From: Candidatus Parakkermansia intestinigallinarum
GTDB taxonomy: Bacteria > Verrucomicrobiota > Verrucomicrobiia > Verrucomicrobiales > Akkermansiaceae
Direction of reading: 5' to 3'
DNA: 36,589 nucleotides
Assembly: GCA_019114365.1 (NCBI GenBank)
Contig: DXFQ01000051.1
Location: 1 to 36,589, forward strand
Shown here: in pieces, positions 8,978 to 16,642 of the stretch
Layout of the letters: each line of letters opens with the position of its first letter
Position numbering within the stretch: the first letter of the stretch is position 1
Notes under the pieces: generated by a model
The model's database searches: none
What the model saw: only the letters and a program-made list of their open reading frames with translations
What the model was told of the DNA's origin: nothing
Made by a program: the position numbers and the translations under genes

Positions 8978-10375
8978 TCAGTTCGGGGCGCGTCCGCTTG
9001 CCCGGCGGGCGTACGCTTCGGCTGCGGCTTCGTCGACTGCCGTGCCGATGCCTTGGCGGTAACATTCGCTGGCGCGTTGGGCGGCTCGGCGATAGCCCAT
9101 GTCGGCCGCTTGTCTGATTTTTTCGAAGCCTGCGATGTCATCTCGGGCGGTGCCGAGGCCGCTTTGTTCCAAGTAGCCGAGGCAGTAGAGCGAGACACAG
9201 TCGCCGGGGTCGGCGGCGTATCGCAGGGAGGCCGTTTCATAAGCGCTGCCGTAGGCCGCGTCGGCCGCCTGTTGCTCGCCTCGTGTCGCATAAAAGTCTC
9301 CCAGCAGGAGGAATGCGGGGGCGTAGAGTTTGCGCTCGGCGGCTTCGGTGAGGTAGCGCAGGGCACGCGCTTCGTCGACCTCAACGCCGCCGCGACCGCT
9401 CAGCAGGGTGATGGCCGCCTCGGTCATCGACAGTTCATTGCCCATGTCGGCCGCTGCGGCAAAGAGCGGCAGCGCCTCGGCGTGGCGACCTGCTGCGCTG
9501 AGAAGCTGCGCTTTGTGTTGCATGGCGTTGGCGTGGTGGCCGCGCACGGCGATGTCGAGGTAGAGCCGTCCCTTTTCGTCGCTCTCGTCCGCGCCCCGGC
9601 CGGGGAAGCGCCTGCCGTCGAGGTTCATGAAGTAACGCGCCAGACTGTTGGCCATCATGGGGTCGCCCGTGATGGCCACCAAGCGCTCGGCATAGCCTGC
9701 GGCGCGGTCGAGGTCGATCGCTACTCCCTTGCCGCAGGTGTAGGTCTCGTGCAGGCATCGCAGCGCCCTGATGTCTCCGAGTGCTGCCGCGCGTTCGAGC
9801 TTCTCGAGCCCGGCGGCACGTTGTTTCTCCGTGTCTGATGCGTTGACTTCCAGGTAGCCGAGCCAGTACAGGGCATCGGCGTCCGCTGCGTCGGCGGCAA
9901 GGCGTGTGCGGCAGAGTTCGCAGGCCGCGGCGTATGCCCTGCGCGAGTCTTCTTCGCGTCCCTGCCTCTTGTAGAGCGCTCCCAGCACGCAGGCGGCCGC
10001 AGGCTCGCCGGCTTCGACCGCTTTGCGGAACCAAGCGACGGCTCGGGCCTCGTCCTTTTTGATGAACTCATGGCCGCTGCGATAATCCGCGCCCAGCTGC
10101 ATCATGGCGTGCACGTCACCGCGTTCGGCGCGCTGCTCGAGGATTTCGATGTAGCGTGCCGCCCAGTGCTCTGCCTGTGATGCTTCGCCCTTCAGTTTGC
10201 ACGCGCGTGCCCGTTGCAGCGCGGCATCGGCATCGGTATCGGCATCGCCTGCCGCCGCTTCTTGCCCGAGTGCGCTGTCTGCCGGCTCTTGCGCCGACGC
10301 TCCCCCGGCTGCCGCATGTGCTTGAAGAGGCAGCGGAAGGAGCAGGCTGAGGGCAAGAAGGCGGGAAAGCGTCAT
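8978..10375 (-). CDS. Secreted Sel1-like repeat protein
   Basis: MTLSRLLALSLLLPLPLQAHA signal peptide; multiple SLR/TPR-like repeats (AVAWFRKAVEAGEPAAACVLGALYKRQG etc.). Confidence 0.87.
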   Translation of the reverse strand: MTLSRLLALSLLLPLPLQAHAAAGGASAQEPADSALGQEAAAGDADTDADAALQRARACKLKGEASQAEHWAARYIEILEQRAERGDVHAMMQLGADYRSGHEFIKKDEARAVAWFRKAVEAGEPAAACVLGALYKRQGREEDSRRAYAAACELCRTRLAADAADADALYWLGYLEVNASDTEKQRAAGLEKLERAAALGDIRALRCLHETYTCGKGVAIDLDRAAGYAERLVAITGDPMMANSLARYFMNLDGRRFPGRGADESDEKGRLYLDIAVRGHHANAMQHKAQLLSAAGRHAEALPLFAAAADMGNELSMTEAAITLLSGRGGVEVDEARALRYLTEAAERKLYAPAFLLLGDFYATRGEQQAADAAYGSAYETASLRYAADPGDCVSLYCLGYLEQSGLGTARDDIAGFEKIRQAADMGYRRAAQRASECYRQGIGTAVDEAAAEAYARRASGRAPN

Positions 10376-10411
10376 GAAGGCTGATGGAGAGGCGTCGCGG
10401 GGTGCGCCGCG

Positions 10412-11800
10412 TCACTCGCCGCGTCCGTAGGGACGGCGGCTGTTGCTGCGGCGGAAGGGTTTGTGACTGCCGAAGCTTGGACGCTCGCGGAAGCTGCGGC
10501 GTTCACTCTGCTGACGCGATGAGGCGGAAAATGATGATCCGTGACCGCCGAAGCCTCGCTTGCCGCGGTCGCCGAAACTTCGCTTGTCGCCGAAGCCGCG
10601 GTCGCCGCGATCGCCGAAGGCTCGCTTGCCGCCGAAGCCGCGGTCACCGCGGTCGCCGAAGGCTCGCTTGACGCCGAAACCGCGCTCGCTGCGGTCGCCG
10701 AAGACTCGCTTGTCACCGAAGCTGCGTTCACCGCGGTCGCCGAAAGAGCGCTTGCCGCCGAAGCTGCGTTCACCGCGGTCGCCGAAGGCTCGCTTGTCGC
10801 CGAAGCTGCGCTCGCTGCCGTAGTGGCCGTCGCGGGCGTTGCGCGGGGCTCGGCCGAAGGGACGTCGGCTGTTTTCGCGTTCGGGTTCGAAGGCTTCGCT
10901 GTCGTCGAACTTGGTGCCCTGCCCGAGTGCTTCTTGTTCGGTTTCAAAGTCTGCGGGGTCAAAGACGTAGTTTTCGTCGTCATCGGGCTCGTCTGTCGGG
11001 GCGGTGCCGGGTTGCGCTGCCTTCGGCTTGAAGGCCTGTTTGGCGCCGATCATGCCCTTGCGGCGGCGCGGGTTGACGGTGAGTAGAGCGAGTTGCTCAG
11101 CGCTGAGCAGTTCGCAGCGCCCTGGCTCGAGGTCGCCGCCCCAGAGGGAGCCGATGCGCACGCGCACGAGCTTGCGGACGCGCAGCCCCAGGCAGGCAAA
11201 CATCTGGCGCACTTGTCGCTTCAGGCCCTGCTCGAGCACGACGCAGGCACGGCGCGCCGAGAGGCGCGAGACGTATTTGGCTTTCGCCTGTCCTTCCGGA
11301 ATGCGCACGCCTTTGAGGAGCTGGATGAGGACGCTGTTGTCGAAGGCTTGATCGAGCGTGACCCAGTACTCTTTCTCGATGCCGCCGCCGGGATGCCCGA
11401 CTTTCTGGCCGAGTTCGCCGTTGTTGGTGAAGATGAGAAGCCCTTCGCTGTCCGCATCGAGGCGGCCGACGTAGTTGGCGTAGCGGTATTTCGGCGGAAG
11501 GAGGTCGTAGACGGTGCCCGCGGCACCCTGCGCGTCGCGGCTGCATACGTAGCCTCGCGGCTTGTTGAGCAGCAGCACAATCTCTTCCTTCGGCGTCGCG
11601 TGGCGACCGTCGACTTTGACGAAGTCGCCCGGCATGACGCGCAGGCCGGGGGTGTCTACAACTTTGCCGTTGACTTCGACGCGCCCTTCGGCGATGATGC
11701 GATCGGCCGCACGCCGCGATTCATAGCCGCAGGAGGCCAAAAATTTGTTGAGACGAACGCTGCCTTCCGGGGCTGCCGGGTAGTTGCTCTCTTGTGTCAT
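10412..11800 (-). CDS. RsuA/RluB-family 23S/16S rRNA pseudouridine synthase with repetitive basic C-terminal tail
   Basis: S4 domain (VRLNKFLASCGYESRRAADRIIAEGRVEVNG), catalytic GRLDADSEGLLIFTNNGEL, KRQVRQMFACLGLRVRKLVRVRIG. Confidence 0.93.
   Translation of the reverse strand: MTQESNYPAAPEGSVRLNKFLASCGYESRRAADRIIAEGRVEVNGKVVDTPGLRVMPGDFVKVDGRHATPKEEIVLLLNKPRGYVCSRDAQGAAGTVYDLLPPKYRYANYVGRLDADSEGLLIFTNNGELGQKVGHPGGGIEKEYWVTLDQAFDNSVLIQLLKGVRIPEGQAKAKYVSRLSARRACVVLEQGLKRQVRQMFACLGLRVRKLVRVRIGSLWGGDLEPGRCELLSAEQLALLTVNPRRRKGMIGAKQAFKPKAAQPGTAPTDEPDDDENYVFDPADFETEQEALGQGTKFDDSEAFEPERENSRRPFGRAPRNARDGHYGSERSFGDKRAFGDRGERSFGGKRSFGDRGERSFGDKRVFGDRSERGFGVKRAFGDRGDRGFGGKRAFGDRGDRGFGDKRSFGDRGKRGFGGHGSSFSASSRQQSERRSFRERPSFGSHKPFRRSNSRRPYGRGE
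10559..10810 (-). repeat. Coding tandem repeat, 6 x 42 bp (14 aa: R[SG]FGxKRxFGDRxx)
   Basis: RSFGDKRAFGDRGE/RSFGGKRSFGDRGE/RSFGDKRVFGDRSE/RGFGVKRAFGDRGD/RGFGGKRAFGDRGD/RGFGDKRSFGDRGK, then partial RGFGGHG. Confidence 0.95.
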
Positions 11801-11860
11801 GGGGAGGTAAAATGCAGAAGAATGAAAAGGGGGGCTGAGTCGCCCCGAGAGAAGATGAAA

Positions 11861-11893
11861 GAAGCCTCTCGGTAACTTTCACCGGGAGGCTTC
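11861..11893 (-). terminator. Hairpin terminator candidate after the small basic protein gene
   Basis: GAAGCCTCTCGGT-AACTTTC-ACCGGGAGGCTTC; 13-bp stem with one wobble; TTTC follows on the minus strand. Confidence 0.55.
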
Positions 11894-11934
11894 GGAAAGT
11901 CGTTGCGGAGACCCACAGATAAGCGGGGACGCGA

Positions 11935-12090
11935 TCAGGATTCGAACTTCGTCTTGGGAAGGCCGATGGGGCTCTGACCCTGCTTCCACTGGCCGCGCTC
12001 CTTCATGAGCTTGACGCGCTCGAAGCGCTTGAGGACAGAACGCTTACCGCCGACGGTACCAGTGGCCTTGAGTGTGGAATGCTTGGACAT
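11935..12090 (-). CDS. Small basic protein (Chlamydiae/Verrucomicrobia-type, TIGR04137-like), 51 aa
   Basis: Manual translation MSKHSTLKATGTVGGKRSVLKRFERVKLMKERGQWKQGQSPIGLPKTKFES*; not in the ORF track. Has its own promoter and terminator. Confidence 0.85.
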   Translation of the reverse strand: MSKHSTLKATGTVGGKRSVLKRFERVKLMKERGQWKQGQSPIGLPKTKFES

Positions 12091-12148
12091 ATCTCTTGAG
12101 TGTGTTGTAAAGGTTCATTACCGCATCACTGCGGGGTTGCGGTCGCGC

Positions 12149-12177
12149 ATTCTACTCTTCTTTCGCGTGAATGGCAA
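12149..12177 (-). promoter_or_regulatory. Sigma70-like promoter for the small basic protein (TTGCCA-17-TAGAAT)
   Basis: Minus strand TTGCCA TTCACGCGAAAGAAGAG TAGAAT. Confidence 0.75.
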
Positions 12178-12215
12178 GCCAAATTTACGTTTTTTTGCCG
12201 CAAAGTCCAAAAAAA

Positions 12216-12241
12216 CGGGCGAAGCCGATCGGCTTCGCCCG
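12216..12241 (-). terminator. Rho-independent terminator of the AspT-like gene
   Basis: Perfect palindrome CGGGCGAAGCCGATCGGCTTCGCCCG followed on the minus strand by a T-run (TTTTTTT after CG). Confidence 0.85.
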
Positions 12242-12281
12242 CCTGAGGAAGAGCTGTAGCGGCTCCCCGTGCGGTAGGTCC

Positions 12282-13880
12282 TTACAGCATGGAGAGCAGC
12301 AGTTTGGCCAGAATCGTCATGAGCAGCAGGGCTGCCGGGTAGGCCGTGGCGTACGAGATGACGGGTTCTTGGCGGTCGGTCTTGGCCGTGATGGCGCCGA
12401 GTGCCGGCGTCGACGTCATGGCGCCGCAGATGGCACCGAGGGTTTCGGGCAGAGGCAGCTTGAGCATTTTTGTGGCCAAGATGTAGCCCAGCAGCATGGG
12501 AACGAGGGTGATGGCCACGCCGACGAGGAACATCATGACGCCTTGTTCTTGCAAGGTCTCCACCAGCTTTTCGCCGCCGGATACGCCGGCGCCCGCCAAG
12601 AAGATCATCAGGGCGAACTCCATGAGCAGAACGCGGGTCGGGCGCGGCATGTAGCCGGCAATGGGGCCGATCTTGCCGAAGTGACCGAGAATGAGTGCGA
12701 CGATGAGCGGGCCGCCGGCCATGCCCAGGCTGAAGCCGCCGGAGCTGCCCATGCCGATGGTGATGTTGCCCACGATGATGCCGAGGGCGACGCCGCCCGT
12801 CAGCGAGAGGATGTCCGTGGCGTTGATGGCGGTGCAGCGGTGGCCGCAGTCTTTGGCGAATTGTTTGATGGATTCGGGCGCACCGACGACGTTGCAGACG
12901 TCGTTGCGGATGATTTCGGTTTCTCCCACGGGCACGAAGGTGTTGCCGAGGCGGGTGATGCGCGAGATGGTGATGCCGTATTTGCTCAGCAGGTCGAGTT
13001 CGGCGAGCGTTTTGTTGCACATGTCCTTGTTGAGGATGATGAGCTCGGAGGTCTCATCGCCGAAGGCTCGCGGGTGCTGCTGCTTCGGGTCGATTTCGCC
13101 GAGCATCAGGGCTTCGTGCTCGACTTGTGCGCGCTCGCCGACGAGGAAGACCTGCATGCCTTCCGCAAAGCAGTCTTCGGGCTGGAGCGGGTGCAGCACG
13201 CCCTCTTTTACCGAGCGGGTGACGCGGCAGTTGAAGTGTGCTTCTTCACAGAACTCGCCGATGTTGCGCCCGTAGATGTCGGGGCGGGTGATGGTGACGA
13301 CGCGGCGGATGATCTTGTGCATGTCTTTGGCGCCGGACTCGTTGGAGGTGACGGTGTTGAGGTCCTTGCGCAGCAGGCGCGGCAGGAGTTGCACGAAGAG
13401 AACGACGCCGATGACGCCGAAGGGGTAGGCAACGCCGTAGCCGATGTCGAGCCCGGAGGTGTCAAGCCCCGTGAGGGCTTCACGAGCGGCCGCGAAGGCG
13501 GGCGTACTCGTGCAGGCACCGGCAAAGAGACCCGCGGCTACCGAGCCTTCGATGGAGAACATCGACGACAGCAACCAAGTGACGAGCCAGCCTGTTCCGA
13601 CGACGACGACGGAGATCAGCACGAGGCTGCTGCCCTTGCTTCGCAGGGTGGCGAAGAAGCGGTTGCCGACGCCGAGACCCACGCAGTAAACAAAGAGCGC
13701 GGTGCCGATGCCGGTGACGCCGTCGGGGACTTTCAGCTCGTAGTGTCCGGCGGCCAAGGCGACGAACAGAACGCCGGAGCTGCCCAGTGAGATTCCTTTG
13801 AACTGGATATTGCCCAGGGCCAAGCCGAGAAAGAGGATGGCGAAGAGCACGAAAGTCGGGTTTTTGAGGACTTCTTCCAT
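12282..13880 (-). CDS. AspT/YidE/YbjL-type putative antiporter with central RCK/TrkA-C-like domains
   Basis: Duplicated 5-TM architecture (LFLGLALGNIQFKGISLGSSGVLF..., GGVALGIIVGNITIGM...) with GLFAGACTSTPAFAAA and GAICGAMTSTPALGAI motifs. Start at MEEVLKN because the promoter is at 13925-13953. Confidence 0.85.
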   Translation of the reverse strand: MEEVLKNPTFVLFAILFLGLALGNIQFKGISLGSSGVLFVALAAGHYELKVPDGVTGIGTALFVYCVGLGVGNRFFATLRSKGSSLVLISVVVVGTGWLVTWLLSSMFSIEGSVAAGLFAGACTSTPAFAAAREALTGLDTSGLDIGYGVAYPFGVIGVVLFVQLLPRLLRKDLNTVTSNESGAKDMHKIIRRVVTITRPDIYGRNIGEFCEEAHFNCRVTRSVKEGVLHPLQPEDCFAEGMQVFLVGERAQVEHEALMLGEIDPKQQHPRAFGDETSELIILNKDMCNKTLAELDLLSKYGITISRITRLGNTFVPVGETEIIRNDVCNVVGAPESIKQFAKDCGHRCTAINATDILSLTGGVALGIIVGNITIGMGSSGGFSLGMAGGPLIVALILGHFGKIGPIAGYMPRPTRVLLMEFALMIFLAGAGVSGGEKLVETLQEQGVMMFLVGVAITLVPMLLGYILATKMLKLPLPETLGAICGAMTSTPALGAITAKTDRQEPVISYATAYPAALLLMTILAKLLLSML

Positions 13881-13924
13881 GGCAATGTGCGTTGAGCTTG
13901 GTGGCAGCACGGCTGCCGCCGTCC

Positions 13925-13953
13925 GCTATACCATGTTGCCGCATTTTGTGCAA
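13925..13953 (-). promoter_or_regulatory. Sigma70-like promoter of the AspT-like gene (TTGCAC-17-TATAGC)
   Basis: Minus strand TTGCAC AAAATGCGGCAACATGG TATAGC. Confidence 0.6.
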
Positions 13954-14058
13954 GCTTAAACAGCTTCGCGGCGAGGCTCCGAACGGATTTTTTGCCGCTG
14001 CGGCGCGCTTTTCCCGGAGCGCGGCGGAGCAGGGCCGCTGCTGCCGGGGTGGCCGGAG

Positions 14059-14955
14059 TTATCGGCTCCGGCGGGGTTTGTCTGCGGCGCGTTGTTTTGG
14101 CGACGGGTGCCCGGGGAAAGGCGATTTGCTTCCGGCTTGCAGTAGTCGGATCATGGCTGTGTTTGAGTTTTGCTCGGCCATGCGCAGCGGGGAGAGTCCC
14201 TCGGTTGTGTCGCAGGCGTCGACGTCAGCTCCGGCTTCGATGAGGATGCGCGCGCAGTCGATTCTGTTTTTGGAGACGGCGACATGCAGGGGTGTTTCTC
14301 CAAAGGTATTGCCGGTGTTGACGTCAGCTCCGGCTTCGATGAGGGTGCGTGCACACTCAACGCGCCCGTGGCGGACGGCAAAGTGGAGGGGCGTGCCGAT
14401 GCTGTCGTCGGTTTGGGCGTTGATGTCGGCTCCGTGGCTGAGCAGGGCTTTGATGATGGCGGGGCTTTTGGCTACGTGGAGGGCCTGCCAGCCGTCTGGG
14501 TCTTTTGCGTTGACGTCTGCTCCGGCGGCCAGTAGGGCTTTGACGCATGAAGGATGCCCTTTCTGTGCGGCTTTGAAGAGTGCTGTTTGCGTGTCGAAGT
14601 TGCGGGCGTTGACGTCTGCTCCGGCCTCCAGCAGGGCGTTGAGGCAGTCGGTGTGCCCTTCGTATGCGGCTATGAAGAGTGCGCTGTCTTGGTTTTGGCG
14701 TGTGTTGGGGTCGGCTCCGGCGGCCAGCAGGAGTTTGAGGCGGCCGGGTTTGCCTTCGGCGACGGCTTTGAGGAGTTCTCGGTTGTATTGCGCAGGTTCG
14801 ATGCCTTGAGCTTGCAGCTTGGCTCGGGCGTCGCGGCGGCTCGTGGTTGATGTTGACTGTTTGTTTTCGTCGGCAGGGTCTTGAGGGTCACAGGATGTGA
14901 GGGTTGCGGGGGGCAGTAACAGGCAGACTGCGAGGAGTAGGTGTGATGGGTGCAT
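14059..14955 (-). CDS. Ankyrin-repeat lipoprotein
   Basis: MHPSHLLLAVCLLLPPATLTSCDPQ lipobox; about 7 ANK repeats (DSALFIAAYEGHTDCLNALLEAGADVNARN etc.). Confidence 0.9.
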   Translation of the reverse strand: MHPSHLLLAVCLLLPPATLTSCDPQDPADENKQSTSTTSRRDARAKLQAQGIEPAQYNRELLKAVAEGKPGRLKLLLAAGADPNTRQNQDSALFIAAYEGHTDCLNALLEAGADVNARNFDTQTALFKAAQKGHPSCVKALLAAGADVNAKDPDGWQALHVAKSPAIIKALLSHGADINAQTDDSIGTPLHFAVRHGRVECARTLIEAGADVNTGNTFGETPLHVAVSKNRIDCARILIEAGADVDACDTTEGLSPLRMAEQNSNTAMIRLLQAGSKSPFPGHPSPKQRAADKPRRSR

Positions 14956-14987
14956 GGCTCGGTAATTAACTCACGGTCACAGTAGTT

Positions 14988-15016
14988 ATGATATGGCGTC
15001 GCTTTGTATGAGTCAA
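14988..15016 (-). promoter_or_regulatory. Sigma70-like promoter of the ankyrin lipoprotein gene (TTGACT-17-TATCAT)
   Basis: Minus strand TTGACT CATACAAAGCGACGCCA TATCAT. Confidence 0.75.
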
Positions 15017-15055
15017 GCAAAAAAGCTGCCTCGGGGCGGATGGGGGCACGGCTGT

Positions 15056-16441
15056 TCACCACTGCAGGTATTTGCCGTTGGCTTGGCGTTCGCGCAGCAT
15101 GGCTTTGAGGCGGCGCTGTTTGGCGGCGGCTATGTAGCGGCGACCGAGGATGGTGGGCAGCGCTACGCCGAGGGCGATGGCCATGATGACGAGCCCCGAG
15201 GTGATGCCGCTGTCGACGGCTCGCAGAATCGGGGTGACATGCTCGAGGGTGTCGACGTGGTTGCTGATGAGACCGAAGAGCATGCGATACATCAGGACGC
15301 CGGGTATCATGGGGATGACGGAGGGGATGGTCAGGACGTGGTTGGGTACGTGAAACCAGTGAACGGCTTTGATGGCGATGAGGCTCACGAGTGCCGAGCC
15401 GATGAAGGAGCCCGCCGCAATGCCCATGTCGAGCCCGATGTTGTCGGTGCTCGGGCCGAGGTTGACGTAGTTGCGCGTGCAGACGGCGAGGATGCTGCCG
15501 ATGGCCACGACCGGGAGAAGGCGGCGCGGGATGTTGAAGATCATGGAGAAGCCGATGGCCGAGATGGCTGCCGCCAAGGCGTATTCCCAGTAGGCGTGGT
15601 GCGGAACCATGCTGATGGTCGGGAAGAAGTTGCCGATGTCGCAGAGCCTCACGGCGAAGGCGATGCCGAAGGCCATGGCGGAGACGATGAGCAGGGTGTT
15701 GACGGCGCGGATGATGCCGATTTGCGTGTGCCCGCTGATCATGTCATCGACAAAGTTGATGAGCGGGACGCCCGGCACGATGAAGAGGGCACAGGCGAGC
15801 AGGGGATGCCACGGTGTGCTCGTCCAGCTGCCGGGCAGAAAGGTGGTGGCCCAGGCAACGAGGGTGGCGACGAAGGCGGCGAGGCCGATTCCTATGTAGG
15901 GGTTGAGGCCGCCGGCATTGCATTTCGAGCGCACGGTCATGCCGATGATGGCGGCGAGGGAGGCGTACAGAAAGGCGACCCAGTCGCAGCCGAATTGGAT
16001 GCAGAAGCCGCCGCAGGCAAAGCCGGCGCCGATGGCGATTTGCAGGGGGCTGTAGTTGCGCTTTCTGCGGGCGATGCATTCGAGTTCCGCTTCGTAGCGC
16101 TCGAGGCTGTAGTCTTGTTCGATGGCGCGCCAGGAGAGCAGGCTCACTTCGGTGATGGCGTCCATGTTGACGCTGTGGGCGTCGACCCGCTGGAATTTCG
16201 AGAAGGAGTATTCCCCGTCGCTGACGTTGACCATGAGCATGTTGAAGTTGACGTAGAGGTGCAGCTTCTCGTCGGGGATGCCGAGGTAGGCCGCGACGCG
16301 CTTCATGTTGCGCATGATGCGATCGGTGTTGGCCATGCTTTCCACCAGTATTTTGCCGGTTCGCAGCAGGAGGTCGACTCGGCGGTGCAGGAGTTGTTCG
16401 TGCGCCTTGGCTGAGATTTCCGGGTGTTTGTTGTCGGGCAT
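15056..16441 (-). CDS. ThrE-type threonine/serine exporter family protein
   Basis: N-terminal cytoplasmic domain (LLRTGKILVESMANTDRIMRNMKRVAAYLG) and two multi-TM halves (FIVPGVPLINFVDDMISGH, VIPMIPGVLMYRMLFG). Start at MPDNKHP because the promoter covers the longer ORF start. Confidence 0.85.
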   Translation of the reverse strand: MPDNKHPEISAKAHEQLLHRRVDLLLRTGKILVESMANTDRIMRNMKRVAAYLGIPDEKLHLYVNFNMLMVNVSDGEYSFSKFQRVDAHSVNMDAITEVSLLSWRAIEQDYSLERYEAELECIARRKRNYSPLQIAIGAGFACGGFCIQFGCDWVAFLYASLAAIIGMTVRSKCNAGGLNPYIGIGLAAFVATLVAWATTFLPGSWTSTPWHPLLACALFIVPGVPLINFVDDMISGHTQIGIIRAVNTLLIVSAMAFGIAFAVRLCDIGNFFPTISMVPHHAYWEYALAAAISAIGFSMIFNIPRRLLPVVAIGSILAVCTRNYVNLGPSTDNIGLDMGIAAGSFIGSALVSLIAIKAVHWFHVPNHVLTIPSVIPMIPGVLMYRMLFGLISNHVDTLEHVTPILRAVDSGITSGLVIMAIALGVALPTILGRRYIAAAKQRRLKAMLRERQANGKYLQW

Positions 16442-16510
16442 GGATGTCTGGGGAGGTCCGGGGATCGGAGGAAGAGGCGGCGGTCGCCGGGGGAGGACGG
16501 AGGCAGGCGG

Positions 16511-16539
16511 CATATAGCACAGCTGTCTCTTTTAGTCAA
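16511..16539 (-). promoter_or_regulatory. Sigma70-like promoter of the ThrE-like gene (TTGACT-17-TATATG, extended -10 TGC)
   Basis: Minus strand TTGACT AAAAGAGACAGCTGTGC TATATG. Confidence 0.7.
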
Positions 16540-16581
16540 GCTTCATGCGCGACGCATGCGCAGTTATCGTCCGGACGCAGA

Positions 16582-16616
16582 GCACCCCGGCCTGCCCTGG
16601 GGCAGAGCCGGGGTGC
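16582..16616 (-). terminator. Strong hairpin downstream of gltB
   Basis: GCACCCCGGC...GCCGGGGTGC outer stem with inner CTGCCC/GGGCAG stem; no clear T-run. Confidence 0.5.
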
Positions 16617-16642
16617 GGTGGGGGGTGTTCCCGCGCTGCGAA

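Noticed and set aside
10559-10810. Possible CRISPR array from regular ~42-bp repetition
   Set aside because: Units are contiguous without unique spacers, in frame, and encode the tail of the pseudouridine synthase; no cas genes nearby.
12171-13790. 539-aa plus-strand ORF opposite the AspT-like transporter
   Set aside because: Shadow ORF with low-complexity composition; the minus strand has clear transporter motifs, promoter and terminator.
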